NCBI GenBank assembly: GCA_037044905.1
Contig: JBAOKB010000061.1
Span: forward strand, 310,001 to 374,000
Direction: 5' to 3'
DNA: 64,000 nt
Source of the DNA: Hortaea werneckii
Lineage: Eukaryota > Ascomycota > Dothideomycetes > Mycosphaerellales > Teratosphaeriaceae
The notes under the pieces are model-generated. The model saw only the letters and a list, made by a program, of their open reading frames with translations, was not told the DNA's origin and did no database searches. The translations under genes were made by a program, and so were the position numbers. Shown one piece after another: positions 1 through 11,882 of the stretch. How positions within the stretch are numbered: position 1 is the stretch's first letter; the number at the start of each line of letters is the position of its first letter.

Positions 1-968
1 ATCTTCTATTTCTCATCCGTCTGAGAGTCGGTTAGTCTGGGTCTTTATTGTGCTATTCGCTTTTTGGCTTACCTCCGCTCCAGACTTGGATCGTTCATCC
101 CGTTCCCGATTGCCGACGACAGGAGAGTCGACAGTCAGCCATATTGATTTGACACCGGCCTTCTCTACTCTTCTGACGAAGGCTTCAGACTTCTCCAAAT
201 CCTTGTCGGCATAGAGTTGCCAGAACACAGTCTGGTCTTTTGAGACTCTTGCATCCATTATGGCTTCGATTGGCATGCTTGAGACGGTATTGACGACCTG
301 AATGATTCTGCATACCACGTCAATGTCTATTGTATGTTAAATAAATCTCAATCTATCACATGAGCTTACCCTTCTTTGCCATCCGCCGCAGCAATAGCAC
401 ATTCTCCAGCAGGATGCACAAGCTTTGCCAACCCTACGGGAGAGGTGTATATGGGTGAAGCTGAAGGATAGCCTAGATATTGGTTGAACAATCGACCTTC
501 CCAACTTTCCGCAACACTCTGCCTCGCAGGAAGACTTTGGAGTATATTTGGCATTTTCCCGTGCGCTGATCTCGTCGTCTGCTCCAGAGGATACGTAGGC
601 CCAGGCTTCGGGAGACATTGTCTTCTCTGCTGCTTGCTCAAAATCGTTCACACTGATCATCGTGCTTAGCGGTGGCGTCCTTTTCTTTTGCTGCTCTGGC
701 TTCGGCTTTCGTCCAGGTTGGGAATATCTGATGGGTTGACTTTGCCGATACATGCTTCATCTGCCCAGGTCTCCTTGACGAGCTCAGGGCTGTGGAACAT
801 GTCGTATTGTGATGTGGCATCCTGGCCTGCCACTTTCAATATTAATCCTGCACCACCTGGATGCTCTTCCACGAACGAGGTGACGTCCCATACTGTTCCG
901 TGGATTGCTAACCAACATGATTCGCGATTGTTGTGACGCGCCAGCTCCGGGCCGGCAATATTAGACAT
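1..968 (-). CDS. CYB2: FMN-dependent L-lactate dehydrogenase, cytochrome b2 type (5' part; 3' end beyond window)
   Basis: Oxidises L-lactate to pyruvate and passes electrons through FMN and heme b2, in mitochondria in yeast. The ATG at 968 opens a cytochrome b5 domain (heme motif HPGG, residues about 37-40). A Lys/Pro-rich hinge follows, then the FMN-oxidase fold: SPEAWAYVSSGADDE, LGYPSASPIYTSPVGLAKL, GECAIAAADGKEG, QVVNTVSSMPIE and SIWLTVDSPVVGNRE. An intron at 308-369 (GTAAGC...GCAG) joins GKEG to IIQVV exactly; a second probably starts at 72. Three single-base losses break the frame, near 708, 533 and 474; restoring one base at each gives continuous family sequence. There is no long mitochondrial presequence before the b5 domain, so this may be one of the cytosolic b2-like paralogues common in filamentous fungi. 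It could be a young pseudogene, but other genes here show the same kind of shift. It is divergent from the MFS gene, with 415 bases between them. Confidence 0.85.
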
Positions 969-1383
969 GTCTTCGGAGAGGTGCTTCGAATAAGCGGAAC
1001 AATGTCACATTCGATTCTCAGTATCAAGCATGCAGAAGCTATACCGTAGATTGATCGGTTTCTGCATGCCGGTGACCCCCACTGGCGCGATGAAGCCCTG
1101 TTGGGGGCCGCGTATTCCTACGCTAAATCCACGGTTCTGACTCTTGCAACCATCTTGCTCCTCATACCCCGCTATCTCCAAACATGTGCCATGCATCAAC
1201 CTGTATGGTGGTGCAAATCCTCGACGAAAGGGGAATATAGAAAGCATGCAAGCGCTTGGGAACCATGCAGAAGGTCAACTATAAGAACGTCCCCCGTTTG
1301 TCACGACTTCACAGCTTTCATCTCCCAACCAGCAATCATTAGAAAACCTTTCTCACTATTGAGAATCCCTAGTATCATCAAAC
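969..1383. promoter_or_regulatory. Divergent intergenic region between the lactate dehydrogenase and the MFS permease
   Basis: This is the only space between two outward-facing start codons, so it must hold both promoters. I see no unambiguous TATA box or known binding site. Confidence 0.45.
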
Positions 1384-3239
1384 ATGGCAGATATCAAAGA
1401 CAATGAATCCCAACATGTCGAAGAACTCGATGACATGAAGGCCCCAAATCACCACACCATCAACCTCCCAGACTCGCTGCTTGGCCTTGACGATACAGAA
1501 TTGAAGAGACTGGGCGTCAAAACAACGACCAAGTTGGACTTCATGATCATGCCAGCGATGACGATAATGTATATTCTGTAAGCTTAATGTCCACAAAGTT
1601 GAGGGTGTGTCCGTCAGTCTGCAATCCATCGCTAAAGCAAACTCGCTTGTAGCAACTACCTCGATCGCCAGAACATAGCCGCATCGAAACTGGCGAACAT
1701 CATGGAAGATCTTGACATGACGGTGCAACAGTTCAATACATCCGTTAGCATCCTTTTGTGGGGTACAGTAAGAATGCACCAAATATCTTTACTTCCACCG
1801 TGGTATCAGTCTTGACTTGGCAGCTGATCGAGTGATATAGTCCTGATGCAAGTTCCATCCAACCTCGTCGTCTCCAAGATTAGGTATCCTGCAATCTATA
1901 TCTGCTCAGCCGTAGTAGTTTGGGGAGCCATTTCCGCATGCACAGCAGCAGTAAGCTCATATGGAGGTTCTGCTGGCCTGTCGATTCATGCTTGGGTTCA
2001 TTGAAGCTGTCTTCTTCCCTGGTGAGTCTGGAAGCGTCTCTCGTTTGCATTCCTGTCACTCTCCAAGGCCACTTGCTCATCAGTCCTCTAAGGTGCATTC
2101 TACTACCTCTCCATGTTCTACAATCGAAAGCAGATCGCCTTTCGAACCGCGATCCTTTATTCCGGCAGTCAGCTGGGAAATGCATTTGGTACGCTCTTCG
2201 CCATCGGAATCACCGAACTGGACGGCCATCATGGTCTTGAGGGTTGGAGATGGCTGTGAGTCGCAACAAGCCCCTTTCAACCCATTTTATGCTCGCACTA
2301 ACACAATTGATTTAGCTTCTTGATTGAGGGAGTCCTGACGATAGGCTTTGCGATCATCTTCGCCTGCTACCTCCCCAACACCCCGCGCAAAATCATAGGC
2401 TTCACACAGCAGCAGCTAGACTGGCTCAGATACAATTACGAAGCCGATCAAAAGCAGGAAGATTACTCCAACGAGATCACCGCTAAACAGGGATTCATCA
2501 TGGCCATCACAGACCCCAAAACCTGGCTTCTCTGCGGGATCCTCTACGCTACATACACAGCTGCAGCCGTGAACAATTTCTTCCCTACCGTCGTCGCGGG
2601 GCTAGGATTCAGCCAGAACAAATCCTACGGTCTTACGGCGCCACCATTTGTGCTTTGCGTCATCTGCATGCTCATCAACGGGTATCATAGCGATAAGGCA
2701 AGTGCTTCAGAATCACTGGGAAGGCTTGCCCAATGACCCCCTTCCTTACATCCAGTAAGACACATTGTGCTAACATGGAACACTTGCAACAGACACAAGA
2801 ACGATTCCTCCACATCGCCTGCCCCTTGATCATAACCGTAATAGCGAACATAATCGCCGTCAGCACCCTAAACATCAGCGCGCGGTACGTAGCAATGATG
2901 CTCCTACCCGCCTCGTTCTACAGCTCCGCCATCGTGCAACTGAGCTGGATATCCGGATCGCTGTCCCAGCCGTCCGTGAAACGTGCCTGCGCCATCGCGC
3001 TCATAAACTGTGTCTGCAACACGCCGAATATCTGGACGAGTTACACGTATTATGATAGCCCGCGCTATGTGGCGGCTTTTGCGGTGAATCTGGGTGCGGC
3101 TGTGATTGCGATTGGGATGGCGATGTGGACTTTTTACTACCTGAGGAGGCAGAATGCGATGATGGATTTGGGGAGGGCGTTGGGGAAGAGTGGCCCAACT
3201 GCTACACAGCAGGCCGCTGGGTTTAGGTATTTGCTATAG
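1384..3239 (+). CDS. MFS permease, anion:cation symporter (ACS; Dal5/Tna1-like) family
   Basis: Plasma-membrane proton symporter of the fungal ACS group, whose members import organic anions such as allantoate, nicotinate, pantothenate or tartrate; the substrate cannot be read from sequence. Six exons: 1384-1577, 1653-1767, 1841-2021, 2093-2255, 2316-2697 and 2793-3239. Family marks are the N-terminal acidic tail, LDRQNIAASK after TM1, a QVPSNLV segment, SYGG..LACRFMLGFIEAVFFPG, YNRKQIAFRTAILYSGS, an EGWRWLF segment, and helices through to a cytoplasmic tail ending FRYLL. The intron at 2698-2792 starts with GC (AAG|GCAAGT), and only this donor keeps the frame. The frame is broken near 1757 (one base lacking in the TTTTG run) and near 1967 (one base extra). 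Roughly 480-500 residues, normal for the family. Confidence 0.88.
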
Positions 3240-3687
3240 TTGCTTTTTTATCTGCTGCAGGGGATTATTCGAGCGTCTCGTCTCGGATATCGGTGTTAGC
3301 GGGGACATGGAAAGTTTTGCTGGGCGTCCGGGAGGTGGAAGTTTTAAGCCTCGCGGGGCTTCTCTTTCACGGCGCTCCGCGACCTGGCGGAGCAATTCGG
3401 GCCAACCTTGAGGTCGTGAGGATGATTGCAGAGAAAGCAATAATCAGGGAGGAACGGACGCAAGGTGGCAGAAGAGAGCCAAATAGGAAGGCCAAATCGC
3501 CTCCGTCTCTAATCATGTCCTTCTATATTTTCACTGAAGCTTGCAATCCTGTTCCCCCTGCCGCATGCCAGCCTCTCAAGACTCGTCAACTCATAGAACT
3601 CATTAGTAACCTTCTTCAACACCTGTGGATCATGAACAAAGAACACAAACACCTCCCATCTGATCTTCTATCTCACTCGGTCTCTCC
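3240..3687. other. Intergenic, convergent gene ends
   Basis: Lies between the 3' ends of the MFS permease and PRO3. No gene seen; it must contain both 3'UTRs. A C/G-rich patch around 3340-3410 makes short ORFs that look non-coding. Confidence 0.5.
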
Positions 3688-4747
3688 CTACGTTGCTCTG
3701 GTCCCGTTCACCCCCTTCTGGCCTTGACCCAATCTACTCGCCACCTCAGTCGCCTCTCTAACCGCTTTGGCCATCGTCCCCGTAACCGCACTGTCCTCCA
3801 GAACCAACAACCCGCCAACCGTACAACCACCTGGCGTGCTGACCTTGTCCTTCAGAATAGCCGGGTGCTCGCCTTTCTGCAGCAGACCCGTAGTACCCCG
3901 CATAGTCTGAGCGGCCATGGCGTAGGCGTCGTCGCGGGGGATGCCCATAGCGACGCCGCCTAGGGCGAGCCCTTCGGCGACGAGGGCGCAGAAGGCGGGC
4001 CCGCTGCCGCAGAGCGCGGTGCTGGCGTCCATTGCGGACGGCGGGAGGTGCACGACACGGCCTATGCGGGTGAAGATCCAGTCGAGGAGGGCGGTGGTTT
4101 CTTTTGGTAAGGGGGAGTCTGGAGAGCTGGAGATGACGGTCATGCTTTCCCGGATGGCGGCGGCGGTGTTGGGCATAGCTCGCACGATGGTGCAGGGAGG
4201 TTGGCTCGGACTGGTGGTGAAGCAGGATGCGAGTTGTTCTTCTGTCACGCCAGCGCAGATGCTGATCAGGAGTTTGCCTTTCAGCGCTTGTTGCATCTCG
4301 CTCGACCGGAGGATGTCGGAGACCATGTAGGGCTTGCAACCTAAGAGGACGATGTCGGATTTCCTGACTGGTTCGAGGTTCTCGTTCTGGTAAATGTTCA
4401 CATTGCCCTCGACGAAGCTCTTGTAATGTCCTAATTCCTTCTCAATACGCTTCTTGCTCCCTTCGCTCCGGATACAGGCATTGAATCTTTTGGGTAACCT
4501 TTGTGGCTGTGGCGCCTCCTTATTCGCTTCTTCGCTTGACATATCGCTCGCGTTCGAAGACAGGGAATCCGAATATCCCACCTAAAATCGCAATCCCCAT
4601 CGTGCCGCAACCCAGGAAAGTCATGGTAAGGTCGCCCTGCTGTTTGGCCGTCTGATCGCTGACGTAGTCCATGATGGCTTTATTCTGGACGGACAATGTT
4701 TCCTGAAGTATCCAATCTGGGGTCAAGACTCTTTCGCTTTGCGCCAT
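3688..4747 (-). CDS. PRO3: Pyrroline-5-carboxylate reductase (proline biosynthesis)
   Basis: Reduces 1-pyrroline-5-carboxylate to proline with NAD(P)H, the last step of proline synthesis; cytosolic. The Rossmann motif LGCGTMGIAILGG sits near residues 45-57 if translation starts at 4747; a start at 4624 just before TFLGCGTMG would match shorter family members better. Other marks are SDIVLLGCKPYMV, ISICAGVTEEQL, RAMPNTAAAIRESMT and the C-terminal signature from ALCGSGPAF through DKVSTPGGCTVGGL (TPGGCT is the family hallmark). The frame changes near 4575, between LGGI and SLSSNASD, where one extra T in a short run explains it. The acidic Ser/Glu insert after the dinucleotide motif is longer than in yeast. 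Identification is firm; only the start and the single shift are uncertain. Confidence 0.93.
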
Positions 4748-5398
4748 TGGGATGTGTGACAAGGTTTGGGGGAGAATGTGAGGCTCAACTTCCGAAGCTC
4801 TGGGGGACTTTTTGGAGCAGTGAGCCGCGATGTCGGCTTAAGGCGGGGGACGTTCGGCCGAGATTTACGGTAAACGGAGGGGCGTAGCTATCGTGCAAGT
4901 CAAAATATATCTAGGTATATATAGTGATACTTCAGACAACAGTGCTTCGAGATATATTCACATACGAGACTGCGATGGAAAGCAGGGGAAGAAGAATTGG
5001 CTTCTGTCTAATAGAGACGAATTGTTGAATGCGGCCTGCGCAAGATGCGACAACAGCGGATGGAGCAACGACAAGAACCGACCTCCTTCGTAAGTCCGTG
5101 ACATAGCTTTCTACCTCGCGTTGCTGATGTTTCCTTCTACAATCCCTCAGACGCAAACAACTCTCGAGTATAATTCAATTCTATATTTCCCAGTCCTATG
5201 CATCCTAGCTCCAAAAACACCCTAGACGCCATCGCTTTATCATCCCTGACAGTTGGAGTTATGGGGATGGAAAATTAAGAAAAAGGCAAATTCGCTACGA
5301 GAAGACGGGTAAAGGGTATAGAACAGCAAACGTGAAACCCCGAAACCACCCTCGCCTCTTCAAACAAGCTACCCATCACTCTCATCACCTTCCCTCCA
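4748..5398. other. Intergenic, PRO3 upstream / NSE4 downstream
   Basis: Both neighbours are on the minus strand, so this holds the PRO3 promoter and the NSE4 3'UTR. No gene, tRNA or repeat recognised; small ORFs in both strands lack any family resemblance. Confidence 0.45.
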
Positions 5399-7068
5399 CT
5401 AATCATCATCACTACCATCATCCGAAACATCGCCTTCCTCCTTCCGATGCGGGATCAACGGCTCTCTGATCTCGTACAATTCGATAAGCTGGCGCCAGAC
5501 GGCGTAATCCAGCGCCAGCACCGCCTGATGCTTCTCGGTGCCTTTTACACGCTGCTCGGCGAGTGACGAGGGTCTAGTCGGTACTAAAAGCAAGGATTCT
5601 TGGTCAGCCTGTGGAGAACACAAGGAAAAGTGTAAAAGTTGGGCGGGGCAGGGGGATCTGCAACAAAAGGGTACCAGCCACTCCCTCCCCTATAGGAGGG
5701 ATTGACTAAAGAAAAGTGGAGGAAGCAAAGGGACAGGAAAACCTACAAAGACTAGGCGTCCGCCCCTCATCAGCAAAACTAATCCCCACCGCCCCTTCCT
5801 TGATCAGGAAACTAGTATAGAACAGATTCTCGACCGTCTGCCCAAAACTCCGGGGATTGATAACCCAGTCGAACAACCTCACCCCGCCATCAGTCGCGAG
5901 ACGTAGACGCGCACACGCCTCGGCATAGCGGGGGGTCCCGAGGTCGTCTTCGGTGAAACCTTGCTGTTCGAGGAGCTGAGTCGCATGCGTGAGGTGGCGG
6001 GAGAGGAGGTTCTTGATCCGGGTGCAGATTGTCGTCAGCGCGGCGGATTCGGACGAGGAGGAGTCTTGGAGGGAGGCGTTGGAGACGGCTTCGGGACGGG
6101 CTTCGCGCGCGTTGGGGTCGTGGGCTTGGCGGGGACGGCGTTGGGTGAGGGTGCGGTGTTTCTTTCTACGCTGAGGGGTCCCAGGAGGAAGTTTGGGACT
6201 GCTGGGCGCCGGGTGAAGGGGAGGCAGGCGTAGTGGCCGAAGGCGGCCCAGTCGAGGGGTTGGTCGGAGGAGGGGTAGTCATCGTCGTCATCTGGGTGGC
6301 GGGTTCGTCGTCTTTGGGTCTGGGTTGGTGGATTGGTGGATGGCTCGTCGCTACGCATGAAGGTGATGCATTTGCCGACGAACTCGTCAATGTCTATGCT
6401 GGTTGATCCATCTCCGAGGACCATCTGGCCGGCCTTTTTGTCCATGATAGCTGAAAGATGGCGGATATTGGCGCCATCTTGGACGGCATCATTGGTTTGC
6501 TTGACACGACGGTTGAAGTTGCTATCGGCTTGGTTGAGGAGGTCAGTTGGGCCAGTTACCGACTTGGAATTGAGCCAATCGTCTCGGTTCTCTATAGCAT
6601 GGTCAGCTGCGAAATCTCACCAACAGTGCACGGTGGCGGGAAGAGTATCTGCATGCGAGGAAATGAAATCACATTCAAATCACATGACGTACCATCAATC
6701 GTTCGGCCCATTTCTCGCATGCGCCGTTTGCCTTCTTGCCGCTCTCGTACATTCTGATTGGGGTCGTAGAAGCGCCTATACTGTGCCTCTCTTCGCTCAT
6801 CATCCGTGAGTGGAACCTGGTCACCATTCCGTTTTCTCTTCTGGCCAGAGTGAGGTGCATCGCTCGGATCAGAGGTGGGGGTTGGTAGAGTATTGTGAGA
6901 CCGTCTTGGTTGCGTTGGAGGCGGCATGGCGGTAGTGTGCTTCTTGCGACTGTTGGCAGGTGTCGCGGAGGGATCTCGGTTTTCTTGGTCGCTGTCGCCT
7001 GGGGTGGGCGTGATGGAGTCGTATTGGCGAGAGGGCGCATTCGATGGTCTAGTGTTGAGACGAGCCAT
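5399..7068 (-). CDS. NSE4: Smc5/6 complex kleisin subunit Nse4
   Basis: Kleisin bridging the Smc5 and Smc6 heads; nuclear, for DNA repair and chromosome segregation. Exons 7068-6693, 6606-5747 and 5583-5399. The disordered N-terminus leads to RRFYDPNQNVRERQEGKRRM, then the winged-helix-like section with RRVKQTNDAVQDG and GSTSIDIDEFVGKC. The C-terminal kleisin domain begins DWAAFGHYACLPFTRRP, FLLGPLSVE and continues with ALTTICTRIKNLL, NPRSFGQTVENLFYTSFLIKEGAVGI and an acidic tail. Donor GTAGGT at 5746 rather than the overlapping GTTTTC is required for phase. One A is lacking in the AAA run near 6162, where LSVE must continue as KKHRT. Length after correction (about 470 residues) fits fungal Nse4. 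It is head-to-head with VPS34 across 512 bases. Confidence 0.9.
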
Positions 7069-7580
7069 ATCGCATGGCGCTCAGCGGTTCAAGAGAGCGA
7101 AGGAGGTTCGTGTGAATGCGATGTCCAATGCGACGCGCGTGATGATGGTATGGATGATGGTTCACTCCGTCACTTCGAAACATGTGACAGCTGCGGAGAC
7201 GCGCGATGAGGGTGAGTTGGCATAGCACTGGTCAGTTGATATGTCTATGGATGGCCCATCGCGCGATGAGGTATCGTCCCTGTACAGCCGTGACTGTGGG
7301 TAGGTAGTCGAACGCGTCGCGTCATTTCGCTCGCTCCGCGTCACGTTCGCGCTAAACAGCCCACCCCGGATCTCCAGTCGCAGCACGTCCCTACACACTA
7401 CAGTACTACCTAGGTACTATGTATGTATGTCGCTCTGCTCGCTCTGGTATGTACATGTCCCTACACTACGTTCAAGTGGATGCTAGAATTCATCTGTCTT
7501 CCGTGAGGTATCGAGATCGCTCACTGGACCAGATATGAATCAACCGCCTTAGAATACTCGGTGACAGCCCGTGACTGAAT
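7069..7580. promoter_or_regulatory. Bidirectional promoter region NSE4 / VPS34
   Basis: A 512-base spacer between divergent start codons. It contains a perfect palindrome TACCTAGGTA at 7407-7416, followed by a short TATG repeat, and a CGCGATGAG direct repeat at about 7200 and 7260. The functional meaning is inferred. Confidence 0.4.
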
Positions 7581-10500
7581 ATGGAGCCCTTCACCTTCGC
7601 CTCCTCCACTGACCTTCGTATTCCTCTAGCGGTCAAGATGTAGGTCTGTCCCCAATTAGGACCCGTCTATCAATTTCCATGTCTCCTTTCCATCCCCGCT
7701 GACCCTACCTCAGCACCCGCCTCGAAGGACACGAGCGACCGCTCCCATACTCCACCCTCCTCCGGCGGCCAGATCTCCGCCATCGCGGCAGCAACCTCTC
7801 CCCGCACTCCGACCTCTACATCACCGTCCAGCCCTTCTCCGCCTCCAAGCCACTCACCGTCCCTGCGCAGACTCCCTACAAGAGCTTCGGCAAGACCGGG
7901 GCGCGTGTCTGGAATGCCTGGCTGCATCTGCCAGTCGAGTTCTGCACCTTACCCCGGGACACGGTACTTGCCATCACGCTATGGGACGTCACGGGCGTAC
8001 CTGCTGCATCCGGAGATTGGGCGGGGCAGCACCATATTCCATTCGGCGGGACTACCATTCCCCTCTTTGACGAGGAAGGCACGTTGAGGACTGGCCGGCA
8101 AAAGTGTCGTCTTCACCGCCACAAGTCAGCCGACGGGTTTAGCGAGACGACGACGCCCTGGGCGGATCCGAAGCCACGGAAACGGGGCAGGCGGAAGGCG
8201 TGGGAGGATGAGCCGGATGGGCTGGTCGTGGACGAGAAAGCGTCCAAACGGGAGAAGGAGCTGGAACGCTTAGTCGGGTTGATGAAGCGACATGAGATGG
8301 GCGAGATCGCCGAGAGCAAGTGGTTGGATCAGATGGTGTTTCGGCAGATCGAACGACTGGAGCGCCAATCCGTCCGTGATAGCAACCGGCCGCGGGCAGC
8401 GACACTGCCATCTCCACCGCAGTCACCTCCCGCCGACGCGGAAGGCGATCACTCTCAGCAGCCGCTCTGCGCAGATAGAGACCCTGATCACGTGGATGGG
8501 AGCTTCTTCCTCTACCTGGAACTGCCACGCTTCGATCATCCCATCATTTTCACCGACTACGAGTACCCGCCTCCGCCGGTCTCCGCCATCTCAGCCCCCG
8601 CCGCTCAAAATGCAGCAGCAGGCGCCGGTGTCGTGAACTTCAAGCCGCCACCAGAGGTCCAACTCGGACCCGGAATCCACTCGTCTGCAGACGGCGGCTA
8701 TGGCGGAGATGCTTCCGATGGCGGCGGCGCGAGTACTCTCTTTCCAAGTATATGATCCCGAAATTGGATATAATGACAACCCAGCCGAAACAAAACATCG
8801 CCGTCTCATCCGTGGACAGCGCAATGCGCTCGATCGGGATCTCAAACCAAATCCCAAAATGCGAGATTTCCTGCACAGCATCATGCTCAAGGGCCCTACC
8901 GCAGACCTGACTGACAAGGAGAAAGATGAAGTCTGGCGTTTCCGACACCACCTCACCCGCGATAAGCGTGCTTTGACTAAATTAGTGAAAAGTGTCAACT
9001 GGAATGATAAAGTCGAGAGTAAGCAGGCTATTGCTCTACTATCCAAGTGGGCAGAGATCGATGTAGACGATGCGTTAGAGCTGCTAGGTCCTGGCGTCAG
9101 AGAAAGACAGGTGAGGGCTTTCGCCGTAGAGAGATTGAGGAAGCTGGGGATGAAGAATTGGGACTTTACTTGTTACAACTGGTGCAGGCTCTGAAGTTTG
9201 AACCTCGCAAGAAGAAAGATGGCGAAGGGGAGCGCGGCGCAGGGGGTAAGCAGAAGCGTGGCAGGACGCATGACGATCAGGAGGTGACAGCAGATGAGAA
9301 TGAGACGAGAGAAGGCGAAGGCGAAGATGAAGGCGAGCAAAATGGCAGTCTCGCTGCCTTCTTGATCGCCCGATCCGCCGCTAACCTCAAGCTTGCGACC
9401 TTCCTCCATTGGTATCTGATGGTTGAGCTAGACACACCTGCTCCCCCACCACCACCCGGAACTCCTGCCGCGCGTGCATTAGAGAAGAACCGCGAACTCT
9501 ATGCTCGTGTGAGCTACGATTTCATGCTCGCCCTTGCCTCAACCCCCGAAGGTCAGGACCGCCGCCGCATCCTTCTTCGCCAGGGCGAGTTGATAACGAT
9601 CCTTGCCAAGATCTCCAAAGACGTGCGAAACGTGCGTGGGGATCGGTTGAAGAAGATTGAGGCTCTGAAAAAGATGCTGGCGGATCCGAAGAATGAACTC
9701 CTCTCTTTCCCTGGTGGGCCGTTGGCGTTGCCTCTTGACCCAGACGTACAAGCTGTCGGTGTAAGCGCGGAGGAGTGCAATGTCTTCAAGTCAACTTTGT
9801 CGCCTTTCTACCTTACATTCAGAACTGCACCGACAGCGGGACAGGCTGAGCAAGCTGATGGCAATGCTGAAGGAGAAAGCCGAAGATCGAAGATGTCGAA
9901 GAAGAAACCAGAAGCAAGAAGCACGGACGAAGGAGAATATCCTCTCATATTCAAAACCGGAGACGATCTTCGTCAAGACCAGCTCGTCATCCAAATCATT
10001 GCCCTTATGGACCGACTACTCCTGAACGAAAATCTAGACCTCCGCCTAACACCTTACCGTATCCTTGCCACCTCCACTCTAGCTGGTGCGGTCCAATTCA
10101 TTCCATCGACTCCCTTGAGCACTATCCTCTCCTCGCCAGCCAAATACGGACCAAGCAATACCGCGATTTTGAACTACCTTCGCCAGCACAACCCTCCTAC
10201 TTCCAACTCATCATCGTCAACCCACCATCCGCTTCAATTCTGGGAGTGCGCAATGACGCCATGGAGAACTACGTCCGCTCTCTCGCCGGATACTGCATCA
10301 TCACCTACCTCCTAGGAGTTGGAGACCGCCATCTGGATAACCTGCTGCTGACTCCCGAAGGGAGATTTTTCCACATCGACTTTGGTTATATTCTGGGCAG
10401 GGATCCTAAGCCGTTGGCTCCGCTTATGAAAATCACGGTTGAGATGGTGGAAGGTATGGGTGGAGTCCCGCCTGCTACGACGACCAATACGACGGGAGGC

Positions 10501-10992
10501 GCGACAGGGGGAGGGTCGCGCAAAGTTCCGGCTCGGCGGGTGGTGGTGGGGGCAGTGGTGGGACGAAGGGAACAAGTGCAGGCGGCAATGGGGATAGCGG
10601 TACAGGGCCAGGAGAAACACCCCCGTCCTCATCATCCACGGCCCAACCCAACTCGGCCAATGCATCATCCTCCCCCAACCCCACCCCCAATGAATCCCAG
10701 TTCGAACTCTTCAAACAGTACAGCATCACGGCCTACACCACACTCCGCCGCTCCGCGCCCCTGATCCTGAACCTGTTCGCCCTCATGTCCGACGCCGCGA
10801 TCCCGGGTCTTTCGTCCTTTGGTCCTGGGGAGAAGACGGCAGTCCAACGGGTGGAGGAACGTTTCCGCCTCGATGTCAGTGAGGAGGAGGCTGTGATGTT
10901 CCTCCGGGGTACGATTGAGAGCCAGATGGGGAGGTGGAGTGGCGTCGTGATTGATAAAGTTGCACGGGCTGGCACAGGGGTGGAGGGCTTGA
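7581..10992 (+). CDS. VPS34: Phosphatidylinositol 3-kinase Vps34 (class III)
   Basis: Makes PI3P on endosomes, vacuole and autophagosome precursors. Exon 1 is 7581-7639 and the intron 7640-7713 (AT|C phase). Then come the C2 domain (VWNAWLHLPVEFC, LAITLWDVTG, STIPLFDEEG-like), the PIK helical domain (YDPEIGYNDNPAETKHRRL, LTRDKRALTKLVKSVNW, AEIDVDDALELLGP, LLQLVQALKFE) and the kinase domain: IFKTGDDLRQDQLVIQII, catalytic GVGDRHLDNLLL and activation HIDFGYILGRDPKP. The C-terminus DKLHGLAQGWRA ends at a TGA at 10990-10992, matching the conserved membrane-binding tail. Frame corrections are needed near 8735, 9143, 10243, 10510 and 10956, mostly in G or A runs. Long low-complexity insertions (Glu-rich about 9210-9345, Lys/Glu about 9835-9945, Gly/Ser about 10470-10700) enlarge the protein to roughly 1100 residues, against about 875 in yeast. 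Confidence 0.9.
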
Positions 10993-11882
10993 AGCAGTTT
11001 GAGGTCTGTGGTATGTGTGTCTCTTGGAAGAGGGGCCATGGATGTGATGTGGGTAGTGGTGAGGGGAGGGGCAAAATGTTGCATTGAGGGTTGGTGGTCC
11101 ACGGCTAAATAGGTCTGAGATGGGTGTGATACTTTTGATACCAGAGTGAAGAGCAGACGACGTGCATGCAGCAACACGCTGCTTACTCCTAATCACCCTT
11201 TCGCATACTACAGTATATATTCATCTCGAGATTGGGGCGATATGAAAGCCACCTCAGACGTAATGTAATGTACCCGGACTGCGGGTGCCCAGGCTCACCC
11301 GGGTGGGTACAGTCATGTCATGCCTCAGGCACGACATTCTTACTCGGATCCATCCATTCATTGATCGACGGCAACGTCAACGTTGGAAAGGCAACCGACA
11401 ACTTCTCCCGACCAGTTTGACTATTTGCAATGACAGTCATAGATTTGCTATTGTTCTTATTCCATAACGTGGAGCAGTAGGTAAGACGACCGGGTGAGAA
11501 AAGTCCAAACAGCCGCATCTCAGCCTACCCACTTGAAGGTGAGCCATACGAAAGGACTCCGCTGTTTGGAAGAGGTGGTTTACTGCTGTTCGCCTTGTAC
11601 CTATATCAGACCGTTGTATCAGCCTCTTGGATTATTTCGTTCCCCGCCTCGTCCTCGGTCGATCACTGCTCGGTCGAGTCCACCACTACATGCTAATCCG
11701 CAGGTGATGTCGTTCCGCTAGTATTCTCATGTTCTGGAGCTGCCTGCGGTGGCGGTAGCACGAGACAACATCTGACAACCCCCACCACTCCGTCTCAGCT
11801 ACCCACCCGCGGTGCCGGTGGCTCACATATAGCGGCCTGCTGGAAGGCGGAGTGGATAGCCAGCAGCATTGCGCACAGAAAA
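10993..11882. other. Intergenic between VPS34 and the RING gene
   Basis: Tandem gene arrangement on the plus strand, so this carries the VPS34 3'UTR and the promoter of the RING protein. No coding sequence or structured RNA recognised. Confidence 0.45.

Noticed and set aside
8700..10992. Programmed ribosomal frameshifting as the explanation for frame breaks
   Set aside because: Breaks occur at different sequences, in both directions, several per gene and across unrelated genes; no shared slippery site or downstream structure is evident.
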